Assembly: GCA_037957365.1 (NCBI GenBank)
Contig: JARHVA010000006.1
Location: 8,240,001 to 8,304,000, forward strand
Direction of reading: 5' to 3'
Source of the DNA: Torreya grandis
Taxonomy: Eukaryota > Streptophyta > Pinopsida > Cupressales > Taxaceae
Length of the DNA stretch: 64,000 bases
In this document: positions 10,654 through 23,859 of the stretch, piece by piece
Layout of the letters: every line of letters starts with the position of its first letter
How positions within the stretch are numbered: the first letter of the stretch is position 1
The notes under the pieces: model-generated
What the model was told of the DNA's origin: nothing
Seen by the model: the letters and a program-made list of their open reading frames with translations, nothing else
Databases searched by the model: none
Translations under genes and position numbers: made by a program

Positions 10654-13260
10654 AGAGGTTCTTTATACAATTTCATGTCCTAATGGAGTCTACCCTGGTT
10701 GTGCATTTGGGAAACAACATCAGGATCTATTTCCTAAGGGCATGTCCATGAGAGCTTCTTCACCACTAGAACTTATGCATAGTGATTTGATAGTCTTTCA
10801 CACTCTTTCTTTCAATAGAGCTAAGTATGCACTTACCTTCGTTGATAATTTCTCAAGGTGTACTTAGGTTTGTTTCTTCAAGTACAAGAGTGATGTATTT
10901 TCTCACTTCAAAGTCTTTAAGGCCTTGGTTGAGTAATAATCATCGAGTTGCATTAAGAAGCTTCTTATATATAATGTGGGGGAGTACTTCAATTGAGAGT
11001 TCATTAATTTTTTAGCAGACCATGCTATTGTTCACCAGCTTTCTATTACACATACTCCATAGTAGAATGGCTTAGTACAGAGTAAGAATCTAACTTTGAA
11101 GGAGATGGCTAACTGCACAATACATTTATAGGATTCACCTCATATCTATTTGGTAGAGGTAGTTAATTATGCAAATTAATTTCAAAACCACACACCACAT
11201 CGAGCACTTGAGCATATGACTCCAGAGGAGGCTTGGTCTAGATCCAAGCTTGATATCTCATTTTTTTGAGTCTTAGGGAGCCTTGCTTAGGTGTTTATAC
11301 TAAAGAATAAAAGGAAAGCATTGGAAAGAAGAGCAAACCTTTGGTCTTTATAAGGTATTGCGAGGACATGAGAACTTATCATCTTTTAAACCCTGACACT
11401 CATGATGTTCATTTTCAAACACATGTACAATTTGATGAGCATTTCACATCTCATGACTCTTCACCTTCTTCCAGGCCTTCTTCTTCTTTTCATGATTCAC
11501 CTCCTCTCAAGGATTTATTCTTTGAGGAGCCAGTTTATGAGATTCCTGAGGAGGTTATCGAGGATGAGAATCTTCTTCATACTGATGTTGCCACTATGCC
11601 TAGGTGAGATCGTATTATAGTTGATGAGGAAACACCATTCATACATGATCTTCAACCTACTTAACATCATCATGCAAATTCTATGGATACAAATTTTTTG
11701 TGTCAAGCATTCTTTGGGCATCCACAGTCTTTTTCACATGCTCATGGGATACATGAGTGGGATGATGCAATGACAAATGAGTATTCTTTATTGATGAAGA
11801 ATCACACTTGGAATTTGGTCACTCTTCCTAAGGGAAGAAATTTGATTAGGTGAAAATGGATTTACCACATCAAATATGTAGTTGATGGGTCCATTGATAA
11901 GTATAAATAACTTCTTATTGCATTGGGATTTTCAAAATTTGAAGGTATTAATTATTCTTAGACTTTTGTACCTATTGACAAGATGGATTTGGTTCACATT
12001 GTACTAACTCTTAATGCATCATAAGGTTGGTCAGTATATTAGATGGATGTGAAGAATACTTTATTGCATGGAGACTTGCATGAAAAAATCTATGTGGATC
12101 AGCCTGTTGGGTTTGTTCATGATTCTTCTCTTATTTATTGACTTAGGAGGTCTCTTTAGAGTCTTAAACAAGCCCCTTAGGCTTGGTATAAGAAGATGGA
12201 TTCATTTCTTCTCTCTATTGGCTTTATTTGTTACTACTCTAATTCCATAGTGTATATTCAACGTATTAGGGAGGACATTGTTATACTGGTCTTATATGTT
12301 GATGATCTACTTCTCACGTGCAACTCCTCATCTCAAATTCAGACTATTTAATAGACACTTTCAGCATAGTTTGACATAACAGATCTTGGTCTTTTATACT
12401 TATTCCTTGGTTTATATATTTCATATTCAGATACAAGGACTTGTTAGAGTCAATAGAAGTACACCCTTGATCTTCATCAATGTTTTTTCATGGTTGATTA
12501 CAATCCAAGTCCTCTTTTTTAGTCTAGAGTGATTATCATTGATTCTTATAATACTCCACTTTGTGATCCTACATTGTATAGGTAGATGGTAGGGAGTCTT
12601 ATGTATTTGACCCATATTCACCTTGATATTTCATTTATAATTGGGATTGTATCTGGGTTTATACATGATAGTCATTGGTAAGCTACAAAGAGGATTTTGA
12701 GATATCTACGAGGCACTACTCATTTTGGATTATATTACACCAAGGGTTCTACTTAGTTGGTTAGCTACAATGATTCAAATGAGATAGCTTCTCTTGATGA
12801 TAGATGTTCCACTTATGGTTACATATTTTGTCTTGGTTCTACACCTATTGCTTGGTTGTATAAAAACTAGGAGGCTATTACACTATCATCTACAGAAGTT
12901 GAGTATAGGGTAGTAGTTACAATGAGTCAGTAGGTTCTTTGGCTTCATCAGTTGTTAACAAAGTTTGGCTTCATGTAGGATTCACCCACTGTATTTTGGT
13001 GTAACAACTAAATTACAATTCATGTATCTTTCAACCCAATTGAGCATCAGTAGACCAATCACATTAAGGTATATATGCACTTCATTAGTCAACACATTCA
13101 AGATGGAGTTCTTAGCTTGGAGTACATTTCATCTCAGTAATAGGTTGTAGACATATTCACAAAGACTTTTGTATCACCTCATTTCCTTCTGTTGCATGGC
13201 ATGCTTGGGGTTTTAGAAGTTGTTCTTGATGGTGTTCATGAGGACATATTCCATCTTCAT
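10654..13260 (+). pseudogene. Ty1/copia pol pseudogene (3' half: integrase, RT, RNase H)
   Basis: The copia polyprotein is read across many stops. The integrase zinc-finger end and core come first: GCAFGKQHQDLFPKG, SSPLELMHSDL, ALTFVDNFSRCT, then HTP**NGL at about 11051-11074 where active copies have PQQNG. The linker YCEDMRTYHLLNPDTHDV with VQFDEHF is at 11356-11445. RT follows: NEYSLLMKNHTWNLV (11775), MDVKNTLLHGDLHEKIYVDQP (about 12043-12100), and catalytic YVDD at 12295-12306. RNase H: ILRYLRGTTHFGL (12692), LSSTEVEYRVV (12890). The 5' half (LTR, gag, protease) is absent because the Tat-like element interrupts the gene; it should lie left of the window. The gene is certainly dead. Confidence 0.9.
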
Positions 13261-13369
13261 TTCATGGATACATATTGTACATAAGTACCTTATCATGCCT
13301 AGTTGTCGAGACTCATTCTATAGATATGTAACTATTTATTTTTTTGCTTTTTTTATCCCCTATCTTCAA

Positions 13370-13384
13370 TTGAGGGGGGGGGGG
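13370..13384 (+). other. Polypurine tract of the copia element
   Basis: TTGA followed by a run of eleven G residues directly before TGTTAGAG, the usual copia LTR start. It primes plus-strand DNA synthesis. Confidence 0.85.
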
Positions 13385-13597
13385 TGTTAGAGTATGTATT
13401 TCATGTCTACTTCTCATGTTTTCTAGTGTCTTAGCTATTTATTTCATCTTATAGTGGGTTTTGATTTATCCTATATTGGTTAGTTTAACTGGATTAGTAT
13501 TTCACCTTGCCTATATAAGCAAACGCTTACCTTTGTACTAGCATCTCATTATCTCATATTATAAAAAATCATTTGGTTTACTTGGTGTTGCATTCCA
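13385..13597 (+). repeat. 3' LTR of the copia element
   Basis: It starts TGTTAGAGTATG immediately after the polypurine tract. A TATA box, CTATATAAGC, lies at 13510-13520. The right edge is uncertain: CA at 13596-13597 (GTTGCATTCCA) is the best candidate, giving about 213 bp, but the partner LTR is off-window so this cannot be tested here. Confidence 0.65.
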
Positions 13598-15672
13598 TTT
13601 GTCTATAGATACTTGTGATGTTCTTATCTTAAAATATTCAGATCTTGGCCTTATGGAATGTTTTTATCATTCATAATAGCTATTACCCATGTGCTATAAT
13701 ATTTCTAAGACATGATGTGTACCATAAAGAAATACATTCTAACATGATATTACACAAACATGTAAATCATACATATGAAATGACAATGTTTAACTAAACA
13801 TTATTTTGGCTAAAAATTTTAACAGTTATTGATCTCTAGGATCAATCAAATTCATACACACCACTTGATCGGATTACTTTCATCTAGCATTGGTGATGCT
13901 AGGTAAGTTAGTGAAGTTCATCTCACTACTTAGTTAGTACCAACAATGTGATATTTGGTTAATAAATATAACCAATAGATTTATATAGACTACTCCCTAT
14001 TAGTAGGTATAAAACATGATAAACTCAAAAATAATCAAAATGCATACATTTAATCTATCAAACGTATGAATGAATCTCCACTGTATTATTTATCATATAA
14101 ATAATAAATATAACAAGTGCAATTTATACCAACTAGGTACAATATATACTTAGACTACATGTTTATAATTTATGTAAGTAAATTCAAATGCATTACATTC
14201 TAAGATAACAACAATATCAAAGTATTGATATTTTTATGTACACATTATGCAATTACAAACAACCAATCATATAATCTCAAAGATCAAATAACTCATTAAC
14301 AATAACATAATATTTCATTCAGGTAACTCATTGTACTTTTGGGAGGCTATGCATACAATGATATTATCATATCCTTATGATTATGTGACTTAATTTAATA
14401 ATCAAAACACTATAATTATAGGCACGTATCCAATGTAAAAATATAAGCTATATAGATAGGTACCAAAGTTCACGTAAAGATATATTTCATATATTTATAC
14501 ACTTTTACAAAATCTATGCATAAATATATTTATCACATAATAATTAATGTTCTATTATACAAATAGACATATTCTATTTTATTTAGGACTTCTTATGATT
14601 TAAATAAACCATTTAATTTAACTATTCCTTTAATAGTAATCAAGGATCTAACATAGGGTCACCACATTTCCAACCCCTGTTCAATCTCTATATACCATTC
14701 AAAGATTCTTAAGTATTATTTCAAGTATTAAGCTAAGTTCACGTTGAACCAAATAATCCTTGCATAATCTTAGTTTAACCATATTATCTTATGTATTTTT
14801 CCAAGTTCTGCCTTATCAACATACCAAATATAATAACATCTCATACTCATATATAAACATTTTTTGTTCCCATACAGGGTTTGAAATAGATAACAAAACA
14901 CAAGTCTCATCATCAAAATAATATGAATATAAGATCCTAGTATAATAGATAACAATTCAATGCTAAAACCCACTACTGGTATATGTTATCAAATACCTCT
15001 GCTTAATAGCTAATTGATTTTATATTTAGCATGTCGAACTAGATTTTATATGAATGAGCACACAATCCTAGTATCTAATATCATATCTTTAAAATCAAAT
15101 GAACTCAGACCTATATGTATGATTGATTAGATTTATAATTACACACAATCCTACTTTACAAAAATTCATGACTTGGATAACATGTTATACATAGACCCAC
15201 TATACCTATATTCATGGCTTGGATAACAAATTACTCCATTCAAACTCACATGTTCTCACTATTTAAATAACAAAAGTACACAGTTCTTATAAATACACAT
15301 CACACTTCAAACAAATGATATACCAAGTCTCCATATATATCTGTTCCCTTATTGAAGGAACACGTATCATACATATACTTCCTCTATTTAAATGACAATG
15401 TATACACATAGTTCACAGAGTTTGGACTTGTATTTTTTTTCATAGTTCTGTATAACAATTATATACACAGTCCATGCAATGTGTCCATGAATTTTCAAAT
15501 CAAGGTTTATAATTCTTACCTATATATATTCATGATTTTGTTTTTAAACATAAGTGCACATTTTATACTTATATTAAATTTAAATGAACTTCACTACAAA
15601 TGGTACCCATAAACCTTTTATAAATTCATTCATTTATCAACTCAATCTTCAAGATCATTAAATATACACAAG

Positions 15673-15675
<3 letters not shown>

Positions 15676-15731
<56 letters not shown>

Positions 15732-15754
15732 CACACACACACACACACACACAC
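15676..15754. repeat. (TA)n followed by (CA)n microsatellite
   Basis: About 48 bases of TA are followed by about 28 bases of CA. The next 80 bases contain three decayed TATCTGAGTATATAT-like units. Confidence 0.95.
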
Positions 15755-15998
15755 CTATCTGAGTGTATATATTTATATATATCCTATTTGAGTATATATG
15801 TATATATCTTATCTGAGTATATATATGTATACATACCTAGAGTTTCTAAACCAAAACTCAGTTATATAAAAACCATCAACTAAAGCCTATTGATATTTAT
15901 CTTGGGTATATTAACATTATAACCAAAAAATCCTTCTAACCCTACTGCTTCACACTCATACAAATTGAATTTGAAGTCATAGGGATTTAGATGATATT

Positions 15999-16041
15999 GG
16001 CTTAGTTACGTGGATGGTTGAGCCATCCACAGGACTAAGCC
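15999..16041. repeat. Long near-perfect hairpin
   Basis: Outer arms GGCTTAGT / ACTAAGCC (15999-16006, 16034-16041) and inner arms GTGGATGG / CCATCCAC (16010-16017, 16023-16030), with a TTGAG loop and one 3-base internal mismatch. Sixteen paired bases with much higher GC than the surroundings. It could be a fused pair of element termini, a small RNA stem, or chance; function is unknown. Confidence 0.8.
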
Positions 16042-16189
16042 TGCATCCTAATTAAAATGTAAGTCATTTTCTAAACCCTAGGAACCAAATATATACACAT
16101 TATTTTTGAATTAATTAATAAAAACAAAAACATCACCAACCTCTTATTTGCCTCCAGATGGGACTGTATGAACTAAAAAAAATCCATGC

Positions 16190-16284
16190 TTTCCTCTCTC
16201 TCTACTCCTCTTACTTTCTTCCCTCTCTCCTCTTTCTCCTTCTCCTTCTTATCCTTTTTCCTTCGACCTCTTTTTTTTCCTCCA
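16190..16284. repeat. Pyrimidine (CT-rich) tract
   Basis: About 95 bases almost purely C and T on the plus strand, with few interruptions. Simple-sequence DNA. Confidence 0.9.
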
Positions 16285-16863
16285 TGAAATTGCTTGCATA
16301 AAGCTCAAAGTTTATATTCATGTAGAAAAGCCATCTTTTGTGAAACTATAACTAATCCATGTTAATCCATTTTAACACAACCAAGAAAACCCTAAATCTT
16401 CTCAAACTTTCCCAAATTCCTTTCAGTAATGATTTTATTCCTTAAATCTTGCATGACACTTTTTGACATCACAAGGCCAAATATAAACTTCACTAAAGTC
16501 CACTATTACATTATTTATCAATGATAACTAACACTTTGAATTAACACTATTGACTATGCATTCCAAATAATGTCTAAGTTTAGTCCATAGGTTAGTCTTA
16601 GGATATAATGCAACAATAACTTAGTAAGAATAAACAATATCATGACTTTAGTAATAATGTGACTATTATATTATTTTATCAAAAATGTTAAATCAAACAA
16701 CTATTAATCAAAACATAATAATCGTTGTTATTACTACTTGATATATAGATTATCCAATGTCTTTTGTTATCTTTATATATTAAGGCACTAAGCCATATAA
16801 TGGTATTTCCCAATTTTGCAAAGATAACCAACTAATGTTCTCAAACATTACAAAGACATGATG

Positions 16864-16867
16864 GTAA

Positions 16868-16941
<74 letters not shown>

Positions 16942-16942
16942 T

Positions 16943-16945
<3 letters not shown>
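16864..16945. repeat. Palindromic (TA)n microsatellite with GTAAG/CTTAC caps
   Basis: GTAAG precedes the TA run and CTTAC ends it, so the tract from 16864 to about 16945 is one large palindrome. A second TA run follows at 16947-16985. The 74-residue open frame at 16858-17082 is only this repeat translated (Ile-Tyr repeat). Confidence 0.85.
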
Positions 16946-16991
<46 letters not shown>

Positions 16992-17082
16992 GTATATATA
17001 TATGGTAGTAACTAGATACTATTCATGTAGATTTATTTTCATGAAAATCATTCATAATCATGAATATAATAACATGACATAA

Positions 17083-20000
17083 TCATACTACTATAGATAT
17101 GGATTACAAAGATGGTTAGATCAAGCATTAGTCAAGAAATATCAAGAAAAAATGCATAAATAACTAACAAGCTAAGCCAACCTATTCAAATAGGGTATGC
17201 AAATGATAATTAAGAGTAAATGAAAGAAAACACATACATATTACCTTCCCAGAGCTTCCCATCACCCAAATGTGACTCAAAACATGATTTTTCCCTTGAT
17301 TTGGTACTCAAGTCTTCAATGATGATGTAAGGCCAAGCTCCTCTATCATATCAAGAACACCAACTAAAATAGGTTCATGATATGGAAATCAATGATATGC
17401 TTATATTTAAGCTATCCTATTACAAATAAAACATTATCAAACTACACTCAAATACCTTGTAGAGAGAATCTTGTATCATATGTTTACACAAATGAAGCTT
17501 AATCAAAGTGGTCTTGGCACTCTTATTTATATATTTTTGAATTTGATTAGGATCAACCATGATCTTCCATCTTGAGATCAATATGTGTGGTCATGAATTA
17601 ATCTAATATTGCATAATTAATCCATAAATAACCTCCTAAATATTTATAATGAAGGGGCATTAAAGGCCATAAACTTGATATTTGTTGCATTTATGGCTTA
17701 TGAATGCCACCCCAAAAATGATGTCATTTGATGATGCAGTTAATAGGAAACAATTTCCAACAAATAAATATTCAATAAATTCTATGGAATTCTTACTTAA
17801 GCTCATAATTTGGTTTAATTTACCTAAGTAGGATTGATCAAAATTTAAGCCATTCTTTGGAAATTGGTTGCACTTCATTAATCAAACTAGTCAAAAATCC
17901 ATATTACTGGGTCATAATTTGACCAGATCAGAATTAGAAAGAAATTTTAGTTGCGTATGAACCACCATCCCATTTAGGATGTTGTTGATATAAAATAACA
18001 CATGCATATGTCGTGTGCTTCTGAATTAGAAGAAAAGAGTGATCTAGATCACTAAAATGTGTTTTCATCATTTTAACTCAAAATGATTTGTCAAAGTTAA
18101 TAATCACATAAAATGCATTACCCCATTTAGGGATATATTAGCTTAAATTGACACTTGTATATGACAAGCTCGAACCATTTAATACATTTCTAGTGATTTT
18201 GGCTTAAATTATGTGTTTGAGTGCATTTCGAGTAAGATTGACAATTTCAACACAAATGGTGTTAGAAATTGGATATCTACAACTACACCATTTTACACCA
18301 AATCTATGTATAATATCTATAATACAATCCTGTGATATTAATTTCACATAAGCATTAAAGTGAGCTAACCTACAACTAACACACAATCAATTATCTAAAT
18401 GCAGACAATATCAAAAACATACTAATGCTGACAATTCAAACTATGAATAAAATGTGTGCTATCTAATGTGATGTGTGCATGGGTTCTAGTCATTCCTCTA
18501 TCATCTTCTAATACCTCCATCTATGGTAACCTCTTTGATGATGCTATCCCTCCATTATGCTCTGAGGGATGAAACTCTCATGCATTAAACTCATGAATAG
18601 AAGTTAGTTAGTCTGTAACATCATGATATATATTATAAAATACTATTGTAATAACAAATTAACATGATCATAATGAAAAAATTATATAATACAACTAAAT
18701 CATAAAAATGAAGTGATGTAATCAAAACAATATACAACTGTCCCATAATAGTATAATAATCAAATCAAATTACCAACTATAATAATCCATGGATAATTAG
18801 GTAATTTAACCTAGTGAGAAATCAAGATGTGGCAAGCCCTCTATCAATTTCTTTTTATTAGGGAGATGCAGTCATGAGGATGATATCACTTAACGCCCTT
18901 GCAAATATTTTCCAAAGCTTGTGTAGTGTTTATACTTGAGCTTACATTGATTACCGTGATTACCTTGTGCAATTTTCAGTTTGATATTTTGTCTTTATAG
19001 TCTTGTGATTCCTCTACTTCCCTTTTTGTAAACACATTTCAATGTCTTAATTATGAATGGTATTGTTTTTTTAATTATTTACACAACTTGCAGTCAGATG
19101 GGCCGCATAAACTCCAACATTGTGTTCATTAGTTTATAGTCTAGTTTTTCTATGTATACCTTTTATGTTGTGTATATGTCTAAAGAAAAGCCTGAAAGAG
19201 TTATACATCTCTATGGAAATTGGTATGTGGTTGGAAAAAAGTTAAAACTAAATTCTAGCTAAATCTAAATCATGTTCTTGGCTAATGAAGTTTAAACAAT
19301 CATTTCTAAAAATGCATCCTATATAAATCACATTGGCTGGCTACAGTATTAATCTTTCATTTTAAAATTTGTTGTACTAGTTTTTGAACATTGGTCAAAA
19401 AGCCAACATAAACACAAGCTGGTCAAAGTTAGAGTCAATAAAAGTCAAATTTTTGAAAAGCCTCTAAGTTTGGATGTTTTTTTTTAGCAAGTTTTTGAAT
19501 TTTTCTCAAGATCCCTTTGAATCTTGATGCAATTGCAAACATGACTCCTAGGTTCGGAGAGTCTTACAAACACATGCATCAAAAGCTAGTGGATGTGCTA
19601 ATAACACCTGTGGGACCCTATACCATTTTTGACATGGCTAGTGGAACCTGCTAATAATGTAAACACAAACCATAGGCCCTAATATCATTGCAGGCAATAC
19701 TTTTGTATCCCAAACTATTTATAAACAAAACCTAGTTTTCCAACCATTAATGACAAAGATCCTTATGCACATGTAGAAGCATTTGAATCTTGGATTTCAC
19801 CATTAAAACATATATCATCACTACTTCCCTAATTTTATTTGAAAAATTGTTGATATCCTCTCTTACTCCCCATTTGCACCTGCTTTGCCTTCACTGCATC
19901 CATCACAACTATTAGACAACTAACATATAATCTCTTTGGTCAGATTACTAGGGTTTATACGGTGTCAAGGTAAGCAGTATTAGTTTTTCACCCATCTTTC

Positions 20001-20513
20001 TTTGCAAAAAAATCCTAAGATCTTTCCTATTAGTTGTTTTCTATATATAAACCTTCATGATTTTCCTCAAATACATTTTTTTGGGTTTCTTTTGAACTTT
20101 GTTATGAATTTGAAAAAATTGATTAATTTTCAATCTCTTTAAAACCCATAGTTACTAATCATACTCTCACAGATCTCGAGCTTCCTAACTAAAAACACTC
20201 TAGATCCTAAGCTTCTTAACTATGTACTCATCAAGACTCGACATTATTTATTGAAAACCTATCAAAATTTGATAGGTGTGTAATCATGACCATTAGACTC
20301 TGATGGTTATACTAAAAACACCCTCAAAACTCAACAACTATGTTAACACATTCCCTAGAACCTAGTACACCTACAAATAACCCTACTAGATTTTGAGAGC
20401 CTCAAGTGTAATTTTTGAGGGAAAACATGTGTTTGTTTATTTCTTCAATAATTCATCCTCCTTAGGTACAATTCAATGCAAAATTATTACACGTGTTATT
20501 TTCTTCCTAGATG
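17083..20513. other. AT-rich intergenic DNA without recognisable genes
   Basis: Only short shadow frames are present. The part from about 19850 to 20510 could be the leader or 5' untranslated region of the decayed coding region that follows, but no transposon terminus or host gene was identified. Confidence 0.5.
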
Positions 20514-23500
20514 TCAACATCTAGGACTCCCATCAAGGACACTTGAAATAAAACTCCTCCAAAAAAGATTCCACTAGGTGAAGAAGGATCCAAAATGAAA
20601 TACCAATTTTAAGGTGTTGTTCCCCTATCAAATATGGATTCAAATGTTGAAAATATCACTAAAACTAATTTGGGACATGTTGGTTTGGAATGATTTTGAA
20701 ATATGATCAATAGAGTCCACAAGACAGATTATGGGCAAAGCATTCATGATAGTAGGTTAACATAGGCATTAACATTCCCAATATCAGTTTAATGTCCATA
20801 ACTTATTTTGACTATTGTTGAACACTATGATCCTAAGAAGAGATAGATTTTGAATCTTAATGGAGAATATGTTGTGTGCTTGACACCAAACATATTGACA
20901 AATTAATCCAATTTCTTGAAAGAGAATATTTTATTGACTTGACTCCTGCTTTTGCTCAGTAATTTTGTGAAGATAACACTAATTATTGTGTTGAATGGGT
21001 AAACAAGTAATGGTTGACACAACCAAAATATACAACAAGACTTCTAAATAAACTTTCTAGGTTTAAATTCATAAATTAGGTCAATGATATGATTACACTC
21101 TTACACATAGTAGTAGGTAATTTAGCTGTAATAAATTTTTAGACCTTGATGTATAGGCATATGTATTATACACCAAAATAAATAATATATTAATTGAGGA
21201 GAATTAATCAGTGATTCATTTCATAAACAATTAATAGAAGTCAAAACAAGTTTTAGGTTCTATAGTCTTCTTACCTTGTTTATGTAGTTACTATTTTACA
21301 ATGGATTAAATTAGGTAGGTGACATAAAAACTACAAAAATATATGAATTATATCCCCAACTGACTCTAAAAGAAAGTGCTTACAATTTTCAAAGAGTAAA
21401 TGATAAATTTCGGTAATTTGTAATTCAAATGTTTGAATGAGATCCATATAATATGAGAATATCTATAGAAGCATTAGCATAAATTGCTAAGTGGGGTGTT
21501 TGGTTCATACAATTCCCTAGTTTTAGTTATATATAGATTTGTTGATGCAAGTTGCTACCATACATGCTTCCTAGATATGTTGATAATAAGTGGGATTTGA
21601 TGGATTTAGTGTGACAATTCACTGAAATCCATAAGTTATTAGCTAATAAACATAAATATAGTATAAAATTTCCTATCTCTATAGGTAGGTATACATGTCC
21701 ATCATTGGCTAAAGTGAAGTCTATTGAGGAAGAAATGACATGTGTTAATATGATAACATTTGAAAACATGCCTTCATTTGATATAAGGGGTTTAGTAGCA
21801 CACACATTATTGGTTCTTCATATCAATATGTACTTAATTTTGAAGACTACTAATTAGACTATAATGATGAAAGAAACATGAGAATCAAGGATTGCTTTCC
21901 ATTTTAAGTCAATGCATTTTGCATTATGAAATTCCCAAAGAAGCTAATAGATGATGGAGATACATTGGATCTGAATCATAACCACTTCCAAAGGTTGATT
22001 GGAGCAAGAAATAATCAACCTCTCTGGTAAGTAGAACTCAAAGTGTACTTGATAAAACTTTGAGATGGTTAAAGAACAAGGGATTCAGTATTGATAATGT
22101 AGGGGTTTCAACCCCAATATTAGAATTAAAATTAGGAAGTTTCCATAAATAAAAATAATCAGAAGATGGAACATCACTAGTAGCCAGTGAGGATAAAGAT
22201 ATTTTAGAATTAGAAACATAGATTAGAGTTTAACCCATTTCAATAGTTGCTCCAATTCATAGGCCTCTTAAGTTGAAAATAAAAAGGTTAGGAGAAAAAT
22301 ATTTTCATTCTCCTAGCATTTCTATTTCTGAATATATTCCTATTGATAGTCTTATTTCATCACAAATATTAGTAGCTAACACTACTCAATAATTTATTTC
22401 ATATGTTTCTTCATTGTTACTTCAACATTCTATTCATCTTGATAACTCTTCTTCCTTACATCCTCAACAAGACTCTGAATTACTTCTTGAGCCTCTCCCA
22501 AAACCCCAGTTGATGTTATATAAAAAGAGAAAAATAAAGAAATACCAAAAGAAATCCAATGCTCAGAAAGTATTATTCCACCTCTTAAAATCCTAAAAAA
22601 GCTTGATTTTTCTCAAATATGACAACCTCGTCTTAACACAGAAAATCCTTACTAATTAGATGAAGCAGTGAAAAAAGGAAGAAAATTGTTGACCCTGAAG
22701 AAATTGATTTCAACACATTGGTAACTTTATATTCTTGAATAATAAAGAAACCTCAGATTGTATTGAGAATAATCATGGATAACAAAGGAGTAAGCATAAA
22801 TAATAGTTCCTCTAGATTAAAAGGACAAAGACAATTTTAACTTATTTGATTATCAAATCTCCAAGATTCATCTTGGGAAATCTACAAGAAAAGGATGAAA
22901 GAAAATATCTAATGGTTGTTTGGCTCCTTGTTCAACAGAATTGGATCATGATAAGGCTACCAAAGATCACCTAAGATAAAAAGTTGAACAGTTGACAATA
23001 GTGATATAAAAATTAATAAAACCAGTTCAATCTTCTTCAGCTATTCACCAAATTACCAATACAAAAACATTGAACATTAATGAATAAATTGGTCACATGG
23101 GTAAGGCTACAAAAGAATGGATAGAAAATATTTTGTAATAAGGTATTGATTATATTCACACAACTATGACTATGTATTATGTAATTCAATTAGAATATGA
23201 TCAAGCAACTAAGGCTGAGAACAAATATGTTGAAGAAGTATAAAAATTGGACGAGTTACTTCCTAAATTAGAAGATTTATTCTACAATGATCTAGAGACC
23301 TCATTAAAGAAAAGGTCATTCAAAAAGAAGTAACATTTCTCACTAAATTTTTTGGGGCTACCAAATTCAAGATTCACATAGTAAATGAAAATATCAAAAA
23401 AATTGGTGACTCTAAATCAATAGGAGGTCATGCCCACCTTGAAATATTGAGAGGTGGGAAAACTAAAATGCAAACCCACTAATGAGAAAAGAAATTTGTT

Positions 23501-23831
23501 AACTAAGAAAACCATTATCAATCAGTTTAAAACATATATATAAGATATCCTAAACCTTAAATCTATATTTAATAATGATTCCATCTAAACATTGATCAAT
23601 TATCAAAGTAACTCAGGGAATCTCAATGCAATGCTCAAGAGACTGCAAGGAATAACACATAAAATGTCAGATCTATATTGTGACGCTGAAATAGCCCACA
23701 TGTATTCAAATGGCCCATATGAAGATAAGGTGTTTGAAACTCTAAAAAATCTTCGTGAGTATCATAAAAATAGACCACAACCAAAAGATAAGAAAATTCA
23801 GATTATTCTTAGTGAATATGAACAAGAATAA
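20514..23831 (+). pseudogene. Decayed coding region of unknown identity
   Basis: I do not recognise this product. From an ATG at 20514 a protein-like sequence can be followed through stops and frameshifts: TPPKKIPLGEEGSK near the start, FAQ*FCEDNTNYCVEW near 20953-21000, KWDLMDLV and ANKHKYSIKFPISIGRY near 21590-21690, MTCVNMITFENMPSF near 21737. Later come Ser/Pro-rich and Lys-rich stretches (22414-22596) and a 79-residue open segment at 23592-23831 of helical, charged composition. The gene structure is degraded and introns are possible. It ends just upstream of a putative LTR (23860-24891), so it could be the internal domain of a retroelement lacking pol, or a captured host gene. Confidence 0.4.
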
Positions 23832-23859
23832 CTCTCCATCAAAATTTTGAATTGTTTTA

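Larger units (their letters stand above)
13598..16857. other. AT-rich intergenic DNA without recognisable genes
   Basis: No reading frame with a recognisable product was found on either strand. It contains a (TA)n(CA)n microsatellite, a long hairpin and a pyrimidine tract, listed separately. Transposon edges may be present but could not be placed. Confidence 0.6.

Noticed and set aside
13720..15600. A further degenerate LTR element in the AT-rich stretch
   Set aside because: Some TG...CA-bounded stretches can be imagined, but no paired copy, PBS, polypurine tract or coding domain could be found.
16858..17082. 74-residue open frame
   Set aside because: It is the TA microsatellite translated as Ile-Tyr repeats; no protein logic.
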